64,000 nucleotides of DNA, taken from contig UQLD01000001.1 of NCBI GenBank assembly GCA_900541855.1, positions 87,258-151,257 of the forward strand. Direction: 5' to 3'. The position numbers and the translations under genes were made by a program. Below are positions 15,216 to 23,931 of this stretch, one piece after another (position 1 is the first letter of the stretch; each line of letters begins with the position of its first letter). Under the pieces are notes generated by a model. That model saw nothing but the letters and a program-made list of their open reading frames with translations. It had not been told where the DNA came from and did no database searches. This DNA comes from an uncultured Collinsella sp. Its GTDB lineage: Bacteria; Actinomycetota; Coriobacteriia; Coriobacteriales; Coriobacteriaceae.

Positions 15216-16412
15216 TTAGGCGACGGGCTTGGCGCGGCGGATGGCCGGGAACATTACCGTGATAGCGAGGATGACGCCCACGACGGCGATCGCACCGCCC
15301 GCGTAGCCGATCCAGGCGATACCGGGGCCCGACACCACGGCGCCGCCGATCGCCGTACCGGTGCCGATCCCCAGGTTGAACAGGCCCGAGAAGATCGACA
15401 TGGCGACGGCCGACGAATCTGCCGGCGTGTGCTTGATGAGCTCGGCCTGAAACGCCACGTTAAAGGCCGTGGCGCAGCAACCCCACAGTGCGCAGACGGC
15501 AAGCACTGTCACGAGCGACGATGCGGCCGGCCCCATGAGCAGCAGGGCCACCGGCACGCCGGAGAGCGTGATAGCCAAGAACGGGAAGCGATGCCCATCG
15601 AACAGGCGGCCAAACAGCCAGCTTCCGAGCAAACCAGAGCAGCCAAACGCCGTCAGCGTCATGGTAATGGCGCCCGCATCGACGTGCGCGACCTGCGCCA
15701 GGAAGGGCTCGATATAGCTGTAGCTTGCGTAATAGCCGGTCGCCATGAAGACCGTGACTGCGTAGAGCGCGATGAGGAGCGGGTTCTTGAGCAGCTCGGG
15801 CAGCTGTTTGAACGTAAAACGCTCGCCCGCTGGCATGGCAGGAAACACCGTGGCCTGGTAGACGACCGCGACAGCAGACAGCGCTCCGACCACGGCAAAC
15901 GTCATGCGCCAGCCCACGGCCAAGCCAATGGCGCGACCGAGAGGCAGGCCAAAGATCTGCGCGATGGACGAGCCCGTAGCGATCATGCTGATGGCGAGCG
16001 CCCCGTGACGTGTGTCAACCAGGCGCGACGCCATAATCGAGGCGACTGACCAGAACACGGCATGTGCGCAAGCGACCACCAGGCGCGCGCAGACCAGGAT
16101 GGGATAGGTGGGCGCCACGGCGGACAGGAACTGACCCAACGAAAACACGGCCAGCACGCCCAGCAGCATCCGCTTGAACTCAAAGCGCGAAGCGAACACC
16201 ATAAGCGGCAGCGACAGCAGCATGACGCCCCAGGCGTAGACCGAGATCATGATGCCAGCTTGGGCCTCGGTGAGCGAAAACGATGCGGCGATGTCGGTCA
16301 GCAGGCCGATGGGCATAAACTCCGACGTGTTGAACACGAACGCACAGCAGGTGAGCCCGACGAGTGGGAGCCACTGCTTGAGCGTGATGCCGTCTTGCCT
16401 TGTCTGAGTCAA
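15216..16412 (-). CDS. MFS transporter, sugar efflux type
   Basis: Proton-driven exporter in the inner membrane, about 398 aa with around 12 hydrophobic segments. It resembles the AraJ/SotB/YdeA branch: FNTSEFMPIGLLTDIAASFSLTEAQAG after the first helix, then SRFEFKRMLLG in the loop between helices 2 and 3. The reading frame is open far upstream, but the conserved part begins near a TTG at 16412, preceded by GGGGA and a TATAAT promoter 34 bp away, so TTG was chosen. Substrate unknown (sugars, arabinose or drugs). Confidence 0.85.
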   Translation of the reverse strand: MTQTRQDGITLKQWLPLVGLTCCAFVFNTSEFMPIGLLTDIAASFSLTEAQAGIMISVYAWGVMLLSLPLMVFASRFEFKRMLLGVLAVFSLGQFLSAVAPTYPILVCARLVVACAHAVFWSVASIMASRLVDTRHGALAISMIATGSSIAQIFGLPLGRAIGLAVGWRMTFAVVGALSAVAVVYQATVFPAMPAGERFTFKQLPELLKNPLLIALYAVTVFMATGYYASYSYIEPFLAQVAHVDAGAITMTLTAFGCSGLLGSWLFGRLFDGHRFPFLAITLSGVPVALLLMGPAASSLVTVLAVCALWGCCATAFNVAFQAELIKHTPADSSAVAMSIFSGLFNLGIGTGTAIGGAVVSGPGIAWIGYAGGAIAVVGVILAITVMFPAIRRAKPVA

Positions 16413-16445
16413 ATATAACGTCCCCAATCGTTTTGAGCGGAGGCG

Positions 16446-16475
16446 ATTATATAGCAACAGCCCCGCATCCGTCAG
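16446..16475 (-). promoter_or_regulatory. promoter of the MFS gene
   Basis: CTGACG (16470-16475) and a perfect TATAAT (16446-16451), 18-bp spacer, minus strand, close upstream of the TTG start and after the feoAB stop. Confidence 0.65.
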
Positions 16476-16533
16476 CAACAGATGCAGGGCCGAAAACAAT
16501 TCGATACACAAAGGTTGCGCCGTCAATAAATAA

Positions 16534-18894
16534 CTAAGCCAGCCCCAGCAATATGCCCGCCGAATGCACGACAAACGCCACGATCCAGGCGACCGTCACT
16601 TGAAACGCGAATACGGCCACGGCATAGCGCGCGCCCAACTCGCTCTTGACAGCGCCGATAGCGGCCACGCAAGGCGGGTACAGCAGCGTAAAGACCAAGA
16701 ACACGTAGGCGGTAAACGGCGAAAACATGGTTGACAGCGCCGCGGGCGACGTTGCGCCCAAAAGCACCGTGAGGGTCGAGATGACGCTCTCCTTGGCGAT
16801 GAGCCCCGTGACGAGCGCCGTCGAGGCGCGCCAGTCGCCAAAACCGAGCGGGGCCAGCACCGGCGCGATAATGCTACCCAGACCGGCAAGTAGACTCTGC
16901 GACTGATCGGCGACCACGTTAAAGCGAATATCGAACGTCTGCAGGAACCAGATGACCACGGTAGCGGCAAAGATAATGGTAAAGGCCTTGGTAATAAAGT
17001 CCTTGGCCTTATCCCATGCCAGCATCACCGTCGTCTTGACGCTCGGCAGGCGGTAATTGGGCAGCTCCATGATAAACGGCACTGGGTCGCCCTTAAATGC
17101 CGTGCGGTTGAGCACCAGGGCGGCAATGCAGCCGACCACGATACCGATCAGATAGAGCGAGACCATGGCGGGAACTGTCGCCTGCGGGAAGAATGCTCCG
17201 CACAGCAAGCCGTAGACCGGCAACTTGGCCGAGCAGCTCATAAACGGCGTGAGCATGACCGTCATCTTGCGGTCGTGCTCGGATGGGAGCGTACGGGTCG
17301 ACATGATAGCCGGCACGGTGCAGCCAAAACCGACGAGCATGGGCACAAAGCTGCGGCCCGACAAGCCAAAGCGACGCAGCACCTTATCCATGACAAAGGC
17401 CACGCGCGCCATGTATCCGGAGTCTTCCAGAATGGAGAGGAACAAGAAGAGCACGACGATAATCGGTAGGAAGGTCAGCACGCTGCCCACGCCCGTAAGC
17501 ACGCCGTCGACAGCCAGCGAGCGCACCACGTCGTTGGTTCCGAACGCCTTGAGGCCCGCATCGGCCGAGGCGATGATGGCAGCGATACCGTCCTCCATAA
17601 ATCCCTGCAACGCCGCGCCGATCACGCCAAACGTCAGCCAAAAGACGAGGCCCATGATCACCAGGAACGCCGGAATGGCCGTGTAGCGACCCGTCAGGAT
17701 GCGGTCGATCTTGACGGAGCGCACGTGCTCGCGGCTCTCGTGCGGCTTGACGACGCAGCGCCCACACACGTCGCCGATAAAGCTAAAGCGCATATCGGCC
17801 AGCGCGGACAGGCGATCGGTGCCGGCCTCGCCCTCCATCTGGGTAATGATGTGCTCGATAGCGTCGAGCTCGTTGCGATCCAGGTGAAGCGCCTCGGTCA
17901 CCAGCTCGTCGCCCTCAACCAGCTTGGTCGCCGCAAAACGCACGGGAATGTGCGCCGTCGCGGCATGGTCCTCGATAAGGTTGGCGATGCCGTGGATGCA
18001 GCGATGCAGCGCACCGCCGTCTGGACCATCGGGTGCGCAAAAGTCCAGGCGACCGGGGCGCTCGCGGAACCGCGCCACGTGCAAGGCATGATCAACCAGC
18101 TCGCCGATACCCTCGTTGCGGGCAGCGCTAATGGGGACAACAGGCACGCCCAACAGGCTCTCGAGCAGGTTGACGTCCACGGCGCCGCCGTTGGCCGTCA
18201 CCTCGTCCATCATGTTGAGCGCGATGACCATGGGGCGGTCGAGCTCCATAAGCTGCAGCGTCAGGTACAGATTGCGCTCAATGTTGGTGGCGTCAATGAT
18301 GTCGATGATGGCATCCGGGCGCTCGTCGAGGATGAACTGACGACTCACGACCTCTTCGCCTGTGTACGGCGACAGGGAGTAAATGCCAGGCAGGTCGGTA
18401 ACGCTCGCCTCGGGATGGTTGCGGATGGTGCCATCTTTGCGGTCGACCGTCACGCCGGGAAAGTTACCGACGTGCTGATTGGAGCCCGTCAGCTGGTTGA
18501 ATAACGTGGTCTTGCCGCAGTTTTGGTTGCCGGCGAGGGCAAAGTGCAGCGGCGCGCCCTCTGGCACGGCCGTCTTTGCCGCACGGGGCGAATACGTCCC
18601 CTCGCCCAGGGCCGGATGCTCCGTCGTGCCGATTGCGGCGTTAGCGCGCGGACCCGTATCGGTGTCGTGAATACCCACGAGCTCGATGCGAGCGGCATCG
18701 TCCTTACGCAGTGTCAACTCGTAGCCACGCAGGCGGATCTCGAGCGGGTCACCCATGGGGGCGTACTTCATCATGGTGACTTCGGTGCCCGGCGTTAGAC
18801 CCATGTCCAAAATATGCTGTCGGAGTGCCTGATCGTCCGATGCCACCGATGCGACAACGGCGTCCTTTCCAATCTCGAGTGTATCGAGCTTCAC
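16534..18894 (-). CDS. feoB: ferrous iron transporter FeoA-FeoB fusion
   Basis: Imports Fe2+ across the cytoplasmic membrane. 786 aa. Residues 1-75 form a FeoA SH3-like domain (HILDMGLTPGTEVTMMKYAPMG). A 40-residue linker follows, then the FeoB G-domain with GNQNCGKTT (G1), VTDLPGIYSLS (G3) and NMMDE (G4), and a membrane part with Gate motifs and about 8-10 helices. Start is GTG at 18894, 7 nt after GGGAGGAG; a 78-residue upstream extension has no homology. FeoA and FeoB are usually separate proteins, and fusions like this occur in some anaerobes. A direct repeat at 18937-18970 is a likely iron-regulator site. Confidence 0.95.
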   Translation of the reverse strand: MKLDTLEIGKDAVVASVASDDQALRQHILDMGLTPGTEVTMMKYAPMGDPLEIRLRGYELTLRKDDAARIELVGIHDTDTGPRANAAIGTTEHPALGEGTYSPRAAKTAVPEGAPLHFALAGNQNCGKTTLFNQLTGSNQHVGNFPGVTVDRKDGTIRNHPEASVTDLPGIYSLSPYTGEEVVSRQFILDERPDAIIDIIDATNIERNLYLTLQLMELDRPMVIALNMMDEVTANGGAVDVNLLESLLGVPVVPISAARNEGIGELVDHALHVARFRERPGRLDFCAPDGPDGGALHRCIHGIANLIEDHAATAHIPVRFAATKLVEGDELVTEALHLDRNELDAIEHIITQMEGEAGTDRLSALADMRFSFIGDVCGRCVVKPHESREHVRSVKIDRILTGRYTAIPAFLVIMGLVFWLTFGVIGAALQGFMEDGIAAIIASADAGLKAFGTNDVVRSLAVDGVLTGVGSVLTFLPIIVVLFLFLSILEDSGYMARVAFVMDKVLRRFGLSGRSFVPMLVGFGCTVPAIMSTRTLPSEHDRKMTVMLTPFMSCSAKLPVYGLLCGAFFPQATVPAMVSLYLIGIVVGCIAALVLNRTAFKGDPVPFIMELPNYRLPSVKTTVMLAWDKAKDFITKAFTIIFAATVVIWFLQTFDIRFNVVADQSQSLLAGLGSIIAPVLAPLGFGDWRASTALVTGLIAKESVISTLTVLLGATSPAALSTMFSPFTAYVFLVFTLLYPPCVAAIGAVKSELGARYAVAVFAFQVTVAWIVAFVVHSAGILLGLA

Positions 18895-18936
18895 GTCCGT
18901 GCTCCTCCCCCGGCGCCCGCAGGGCGTTGTATTTAT

Positions 18937-18970
18937 GTTCACCATGGCTAACCGTTTGCCATGGCTAACC
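18937..18970. promoter_or_regulatory. direct-repeat operator upstream of feoAB
   Basis: Two adjacent 17-bp units, GTTCACCATGGCTAACC and GTTTGCCATGGCTAACC, 43 bp upstream of the feoAB start. GGTTAGCC half-sites on the minus strand recall DtxR/IdeR sites. An iron-dependent repressor target is inferred. Confidence 0.5.
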
Positions 18971-19071
18971 AATTTTAAGCTTACATGATAGCGTGAACAC
19001 ACAACGACGTTCAATCGACAGATCGGTGCAAGGGGAATTCTGGGCCATTGCTTCCCAGACGGGCCTGTTGC

Positions 19072-19257
19072 GGAAACCGAATCCCACTCCGGAACACCTA
19101 AACGGGACGGGCTTTCCGGTTGAGGCATCTAGCGGAAACTGCAGCCCGGAATCGGCGCTCAGACTGGGATGCGATTTCCCGATCGAGCCCCTCGGGGAAA
19201 CTGCGACCCGGAATCTGCGCCCAAAACGGGTCACGATTTCCCAAACGGGACGTGGTT
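19072..19257. repeat. three tandem 62-bp hairpin units
   Basis: GGAAA landmarks at 19072, 19134 and 19196 and TTTCC landmarks at 19113, 19175 and 19238 give a 62-bp period. Each unit can fold (for example GGGAAACTGCGACCCG with CGGGTCACGATTTCCC). The units are about 60-70 percent alike. The array fills most of the 540-bp gap between feoAB and the esterase, where no ORF is convincing. Confidence 0.7.
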
Positions 19258-19334
19258 TCCCGCGGGAGCAGAAACAGCCGCCCGCTCCCTCGACAAAATG
19301 ATCCATTTTCCTCCGTCTCCAACAGATCAAAACG

Positions 19335-19401
19335 AAGTTGCGGTGGAATAGTTCCTGTTTAAAGCCCCGTGACTTTAATTGGAACTATTTCACCGCAAGT
19401 T
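19335..19401. repeat. 67-bp hairpin repeat, copy 2
   Basis: Arms 19335-19355 and 19381-19401 (AAGTTGCGGTGGAATAGTTCC and near-complement). The inner part (GTTTAAAG with CTTTAATT) extends the stem. Same length and ends as the copies at 15134 and 58733. It lies 34 bp past the esterase stop on the minus strand. Confidence 0.8.
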
Positions 19402-19434
19402 ATGAGGGACGGGATGGGGCTGGCCCTCTTACTC

Positions 19435-20334
19435 TTACAGATGGCGCTCCAGGAAGCGGAAGGCTAGGCGGATCCAGGGACGGACTGCCACCTGCTTGTC
19501 CTCGTTGTCGACCGCGGTGTTGGCGTTGCCGAGCGAAAGGCCGTGACCACCCTGGTCGAAGACGTGCATCTCGCATGCAACGCCCTCCTCGGCCATGCGC
19601 TGCGCAAACGGGTAGACCTGCGCGATCGGCGCCGTCTTGTCGTCGGACACGCCCCACACAAAGGTCGGTGGCATCTGACGCGAAACATGCGTGGTGGGGC
19701 AGATGTCGGCCAGATGCTCGTCAGTTGCCTCGCCGCCCGTCACCATCGACAGGTAGTCGTTGAGCAAATCGCGCCCCGTCTTGCCGCCCGTCTTGGGCAC
19801 ACGCAAGTCAATGCGCGGATCGCGCGCCTGCATGTCACGCACATAGGCAAAGTCGAGCAATGGATAGCCCAGCACCACGGCATCGGGACGAATGTCGTCC
19901 GGACGCGCCCCGGCAAGTGCCGCGAAGGGGCCGGTCTTCCACTGTGTTGCCAGCGAGGCGCAAATCATGCCGCCAGCAGAAAAGCCCACGACGCACACGC
20001 GCTTAGGATCGACATGCCACTCGTCGGCGTTGGCGCGCACCGTGGCGACCATCTTGGCAAGATCTGCCTGGGGGTGCGGAAAGCTCACGTCACCCGTAGA
20101 ACTCGTGACATAGTTAAGCACAAAGGCCTGGTAGCCGCGATCCAAAAATGCAAACGCCACCGGGTCCTGCTCGTGCGGAGCGATATGCGTAAACCCGCCT
20201 CCGCCGCAGATGATCACCGCGGGGCGGCGGCCATTCGGTTTATCGGGCAGCGGCTCGGCACCCAAATACGTAAACGTCGCCGGATAATCCTCGGTCGGCT
20301 CCTCGCCCCACAGCGCATGGTTCTCGACAATCAT
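19435..20334 (-). CDS. alpha/beta-hydrolase, acetyl-esterase type
   Basis: Serine esterase, probably acting on acetylated sugars or small esters; 299 aa, no signal peptide. Oxyanion-hole segment ICGGGGFTHIAP near residue 43, nucleophile in VVGFSAGGM, acid in WGVSDDKTAP and histidine in DQGGHGLS. This order is typical of the BD-FAE/Aes-like esterases. The frame is open across the opposite PTS gene, but GAAGGGAG 5 nt before the ATG at 20334 and the start of homology fix the start there. Divergent from the EIIA gene. Confidence 0.88.
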   Translation of the reverse strand: MIVENHALWGEEPTEDYPATFTYLGAEPLPDKPNGRRPAVIICGGGGFTHIAPHEQDPVAFAFLDRGYQAFVLNYVTSSTGDVSFPHPQADLAKMVATVRANADEWHVDPKRVCVVGFSAGGMICASLATQWKTGPFAALAGARPDDIRPDAVVLGYPLLDFAYVRDMQARDPRIDLRVPKTGGKTGRDLLNDYLSMVTGGEATDEHLADICPTTHVSRQMPPTFVWGVSDDKTAPIAQVYPFAQRMAEEGVACEMHVFDQGGHGLSLGNANTAVDNEDKQVAVRPWIRLAFRFLERHL

Positions 20335-20460
20335 ATGTGCTCCCTTCGCGCAAATTATGCGCCCTTGTTTTTCGCCTTCAAGCGTACCCCACTTGAACCC
20401 GTGGCGCAGAAACACTCCGGCAATAAGTTTCCCTTCAACTGATATATCACATAATCCCAG

Positions 20461-20489
20461 TTCAGAGGTATCGTTGAGCAGCGTAGAAT
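20461..20489 (+). promoter_or_regulatory. candidate promoter of the EIIA gene
   Basis: TTCAGA (20461-20466) and TAGAAT (20484-20489), 17-bp spacer, 89 bp upstream of the ATG. Moderate match. The remaining 240-bp gap shows nothing else. Confidence 0.45.
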
Positions 20490-20577
20490 AGGGGCGTTGA
20501 CCAAGCCGCGAAACACATGTGAAACGTTTCCGGCAAACCAAACGCGCGATATGCGCCAATTTAAGTTGGAGGCAACT

Positions 20578-21141
20578 ATGGGTCTGCTCGATTCGCTTAA
20601 GTCCACCTTCACCTCGACCGGCGAGGCGTCCGTTCCGCCCGCAGCAAGCTTCGCTACCCGCGAAGGCGTCATCTACGCCCCCGTCAACGGCGTGCTCGTC
20701 AACCTGAACGAGGTTCCCGACGAGACGATCGCCTCGGGCATGCTTGGCCAGGGCTATGGCATCGAGCCCATTACCGGCACCATCTATGCGCCCGCCAACG
20801 GCCGCATCGGTGCCACCACTGTCACCAACCACTCCATCGGCATGATCACCGAGGACGGCCTGCGCGTGTTCATCCATGTTGGCCTGGGCACCGTGGAAAT
20901 GAACGGCAAGGGTTTTGCCCGCTTTGTCGAGATGGGCGATGTGGTCAAGGCAGGCCAGCCGCTTATCAGCTTCGACCGCGAGGCCATTAAGGCCGCTGGT
21001 CACGAGGACATCGTGACCGTCATCGTCTCCGAGCTCGATCGTCTTAAGAGCATCGACCATGTCGGCGAGTCTGGAACGCTTATCGGCGGCAACCCGCTCG
21101 TCAAGCTTGGCGACCCGCTGCTGGTTGCCAAGACCAAGTAG
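20578..21141 (+). CDS. crr: PTS glucose-type EIIA component
   Basis: Phosphocarrier of the sugar phosphotransferase system: takes phosphate from HPr and passes it to an EIIB domain. 187 aa, slightly longer than the usual 165-170 because of an N-terminal extension. YAPVNGVLVNLNEVPDE, YAPANGRIG, the TNHSIG histidine and VFIHVGLGTVEMNG with the phospho-histidine region are all present. TTGGAGG precedes the ATG at 20578. It is a stand-alone gene with its own terminator; its membrane partner is elsewhere. The symbol crr is by family, and a specific sugar cannot be assigned. Confidence 0.88.
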   Translation: MGLLDSLKSTFTSTGEASVPPAASFATREGVIYAPVNGVLVNLNEVPDETIASGMLGQGYGIEPITGTIYAPANGRIGATTVTNHSIGMITEDGLRVFIHVGLGTVEMNGKGFARFVEMGDVVKAGQPLISFDREAIKAAGHEDIVTVIVSELDRLKSIDHVGESGTLIGGNPLVKLGDPLLVAKTK

Positions 21142-21178
21142 CCAGGCCCCACGCCACACAGCCAAAAGGCACCTCGTC

Positions 21179-21211
21179 AAGCGCCCGCGACCATTTGGCC
21201 GCGGGCGCTTT
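21179..21211 (+). terminator. terminator after the EIIA gene
   Basis: AAGCGCCCGCG ... CGCGGGCGCTTTT hairpin 38 bp past the stop. Confidence 0.85.
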
Positions 21212-21322
21212 TCGTTTGAAAAACCATCCCGCCAATGCCTTATCTGTATAGCCCAAATGAGACGAGCTGCTAGAATAACGAACTGTATGGATAACTATCA
21301 TTCAACCGTTATGGGAGGATAC

Positions 21323-22726
21323 GTGAACCGCACCAAAATCGCGCAGCTCTATGCCGATGCCGAGTCGCTCGGCGGCCAAACCGTCACCGTCGCCGGCTGG
21401 GTCAAGTCCGTCCGCGACATGAAGAACTTTGGCTTTGTTACGCTCAACGACGGCAGCTGCTTCCGCGACCTGCAGGTCGTCATGAACCGCGAGGCACTCG
21501 ACAACTACGACGAGATCGCCCATCAAAACGTCTCGGCCGCACTCATTTGCACCGGCACCGTCAAGCTGACCCCCGATGCGCCCCAGCCTTTCGAGCTTTC
21601 TGCCACCTCCATCGAGGTCGAGGGCACGAGCGCCCCGGATTACCCGCTGCAGAAGAAGCGCGCAACCGTCGAGTTCCTGCGCACCCAGCAGCACCTGCGC
21701 CCGCGCACCAACCTGTTCCGCGCCGTGTTCCGCATCCGCTCTGTCGCGGCTGCCGCCATCCACCGCTTCTTCCAGGAGCAGGGCTTTGTCTACGTCAACA
21801 CCCCCATCATCACCACGAGTGACTGCGAGGGCGCCGGCGAGATGTTCCGCGTGACCACGCTCGACCCCAAAAATCCGCCCCTCACTGAGTCCGGCGAGGT
21901 CGACTGGAGCCAGGACTTCTTTGGCAAGCATGCGAGCCTCACCGTGTCCGGCCAGCTCAATGCCGAGAACTTTGCCATGGCCTTTGGCGACGTGTACACC
22001 TTTGGCCCCACCTTCCGCGCCGAAAACTCCAACACCACGCGCCACGCCGCCGAGTTTTGGATGATCGAACCCGAGATGGCCTTTGCCGACCTTAACGACT
22101 ACATGGATAACGCTGAGGCCATGCTCAAGTATGTCCTCAAGGACGTCATGGCCACCTGCCCCGACGAGCTCAATATGCTCAACAAGTTTGTGGACAAGGG
22201 TCTGCTCGAACGCCTAGACCATGTCGCCAACTCCGACTTCGCCCGCGTTACCTACACCGAGGCCGTCGAGATCCTGGAGCAGGCCGTCGCCGCCGGTCAC
22301 AAGTTTGACTACCCCGTGAGCTGGGGCATCGACCTGCAGACCGAGCACGAGCGCTTCCTGACCGAGGAGCACTTTAAGCGCCCGACCTTCGTAACCGACT
22401 ACCCGGCCGAGATCAAGGCCTTCTACATGCGCATGAACGAGGACGGCAAGACCGTCGCCGCCGCCGACTGCCTGGTTCCCGGTATCGGCGAGATCATCGG
22501 TGGCTCCCAGCGCGAGGAGCGCCTGGATCTGCTCGAGGCCCGCATCAAGGACCTGGGCATGAATCCCGAGCAGTACAAGTACTACCTTGACCTGCGCCGC
22601 TACGGTTCCTGCAAGCACGCCGGCTACGGTCTGGGCTTCGAGCGCTTGGTCATGTATCTGACCGGCGTGGGCAACATCCGCGACGTCCTGCCGCACCCGC
22701 GCACCGTGGGCAACGCCGACTTCTAA
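21323..22726 (+). CDS. asnS: asparagine-tRNA ligase
   Basis: Charges tRNA-Asn; cytoplasmic class IIb synthetase, 467 aa. It has an N-terminal OB-fold anticodon-binding domain (VTVAGWVKSVRDMKNFGFVTLND), motif 2 with FRAENSNTTRHAAEFW, and motif 3 (YGLGFERLVMYLTGVGNIRDV). The ENSNTTRHAAEF segment marks AsnRS rather than AspRS. Candidate starts are ATG 21287, ATG 21311 and GTG 21323; GGGAGG lies just before the GTG and homology begins there (MNRTKIAQLY). Monocistronic with a strong terminator. Confidence 0.95.
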   Translation: MNRTKIAQLYADAESLGGQTVTVAGWVKSVRDMKNFGFVTLNDGSCFRDLQVVMNREALDNYDEIAHQNVSAALICTGTVKLTPDAPQPFELSATSIEVEGTSAPDYPLQKKRATVEFLRTQQHLRPRTNLFRAVFRIRSVAAAAIHRFFQEQGFVYVNTPIITTSDCEGAGEMFRVTTLDPKNPPLTESGEVDWSQDFFGKHASLTVSGQLNAENFAMAFGDVYTFGPTFRAENSNTTRHAAEFWMIEPEMAFADLNDYMDNAEAMLKYVLKDVMATCPDELNMLNKFVDKGLLERLDHVANSDFARVTYTEAVEILEQAVAAGHKFDYPVSWGIDLQTEHERFLTEEHFKRPTFVTDYPAEIKAFYMRMNEDGKTVAAADCLVPGIGEIIGGSQREERLDLLEARIKDLGMNPEQYKYYLDLRRYGSCKHAGYGLGFERLVMYLTGVGNIRDVLPHPRTVGNADF

Positions 22727-22773
22727 TCGTCGGACGCTAGCTCGCGTCGCCACACGCCAACGCTCATCGCACA

Positions 22774-22809
22774 AGCGCCTCTCGACATCGGTCGAGAGAC
22801 GCTTTTTTT
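22774..22809 (+). terminator. asnS terminator
   Basis: AGCGCCTCTCGAC, ATCG loop, GTCGAGAGACGCT, then seven T. Confidence 0.92.
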
Positions 22810-22985
22810 CAACAGCATCCGTCAAGCTTTTGGCAAGTTTTTGGTCAGTTGAGCAGGGCTGTTGAAAACTCGACCCGCCGTTTGCCGACGACTACCGACC
22901 GCCCAGAGCGCCCTGCGCCCCTGGGAAAGCCCCACGTCCTAGGCTCCATACCGTCGCCACCCAAAACGGAAAGGACGTGGGCACC

Positions 22986-23771
22986 ATGACCGAAGCCGCT
23001 GTTGAAACCTACGACACCACGACTAGAGGCGCCGCCTCGATGGCAGCCTATCGCGCCGTTCGCATCCTGCAACTATTAAGCGAAAACACCGGCGAGGACA
23101 AGGCCATGCTTTCCGATGAGTTGATCCGGCGCCTCGCCCATCCCGACGACCCCGCCCGCATGCCCATCTCGGCGGCGCGGCGCAGCATCTACACCGCCAT
23201 CTCCGCGCTTCGCCATGCCGGATACGAAATTGAGTACAAACGCGGCGTGGGCTACAAACTTCTTACCCGCCCGCTCACCGATGAAGAGATCATCCGGCTC
23301 CACGGTATGGTCATGCGCAACCGCTCCACGCCTATCGCTATCCGCAAGAGCATGGCGCAGCACTTAGTTGCCATGGCGAGCGCCGACGTTCGCGGCTACC
23401 TCGATACACCCGAACCCGCTCCAAGCGCAGGCAGCAAGGCTACCAAGGCAACACGCACGCCCATCAAGCGCATCGACACGTGCGAGCTCGTCGAGCAGGC
23501 CATCGACCACGGAACCACGGTGAGTTTTGATATTTCGAGCGTCACGACGCGTGGCGAAACCGAAGCAGCACGGATGACACTCCGTCCCTTTGCCATCAGG
23601 CAGCGCGATGGCATCTCGTATTTGCTGGGAACGGTCTACGACGCCCGAGGCACCGACGATACGCTGCGCACCGTCGAGATCGCCCGTATGAGAAACGTCA
23701 CCACACGTCTCCTCGACGGCAAGAAGCTCTTCGCCGCCCTAGACGAGGACGACGCCTCCTCCGCCGCATAA
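22986..23771 (+). CDS. WYL-domain transcriptional regulator
   Basis: DNA-binding regulator, 261 aa. Residues 15-90 form a winged HTH preceded by a multi-helix segment (RRSIYTAISALRHAGYEIEYKRGVGYKL), as in DeoR/WYL regulators. Residues 160-240 match the WYL ligand-sensing part (LRPFAIRQRDGISYLLGTVYDA, LRTVEIARMRNV). The ATG at 22986 was chosen over GTG 22977 because GGAAAGGA is then about 10 nt away. The ABC transporter genes follow 160 bp later in the same direction, so control of that transporter is possible but unproven. Confidence 0.85.
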   Translation: MTEAAVETYDTTTRGAASMAAYRAVRILQLLSENTGEDKAMLSDELIRRLAHPDDPARMPISAARRSIYTAISALRHAGYEIEYKRGVGYKLLTRPLTDEEIIRLHGMVMRNRSTPIAIRKSMAQHLVAMASADVRGYLDTPEPAPSAGSKATKATRTPIKRIDTCELVEQAIDHGTTVSFDISSVTTRGETEAARMTLRPFAIRQRDGISYLLGTVYDARGTDDTLRTVEIARMRNVTTRLLDGKKLFAALDEDDASSAA

Positions 23772-23840
23772 GACCCTCCGCCGCCCATTCGACTACCCGT
23801 ACCGCCCATCCGATTCTGTATTAAAAAACCCGCCAGGCTG

Positions 23841-23868
23841 TTGTAAAAATGGACATCAGCGCTACTAT
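23841..23868 (+). promoter_or_regulatory. promoter of the ABC transporter operon
   Basis: TTGTAA (23841-23846) and TACTAT (23863-23868) with a 16-bp spacer, 64 bp before the ATG of the binding protein. Confidence 0.6.
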
Positions 23869-23931
23869 AGTTCCACTTGCACTTTGTCCCAGTGCAGTGT
23901 TTCCAGCCATTTTTATACTGGGGGTAATGAT

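Noticed and set aside
20335..21180. N-terminal extension of the esterase to 581 aa
   Set aside because: It is the antisense of the PTS EIIA gene and crosses a good ribosome site and start at 20334.
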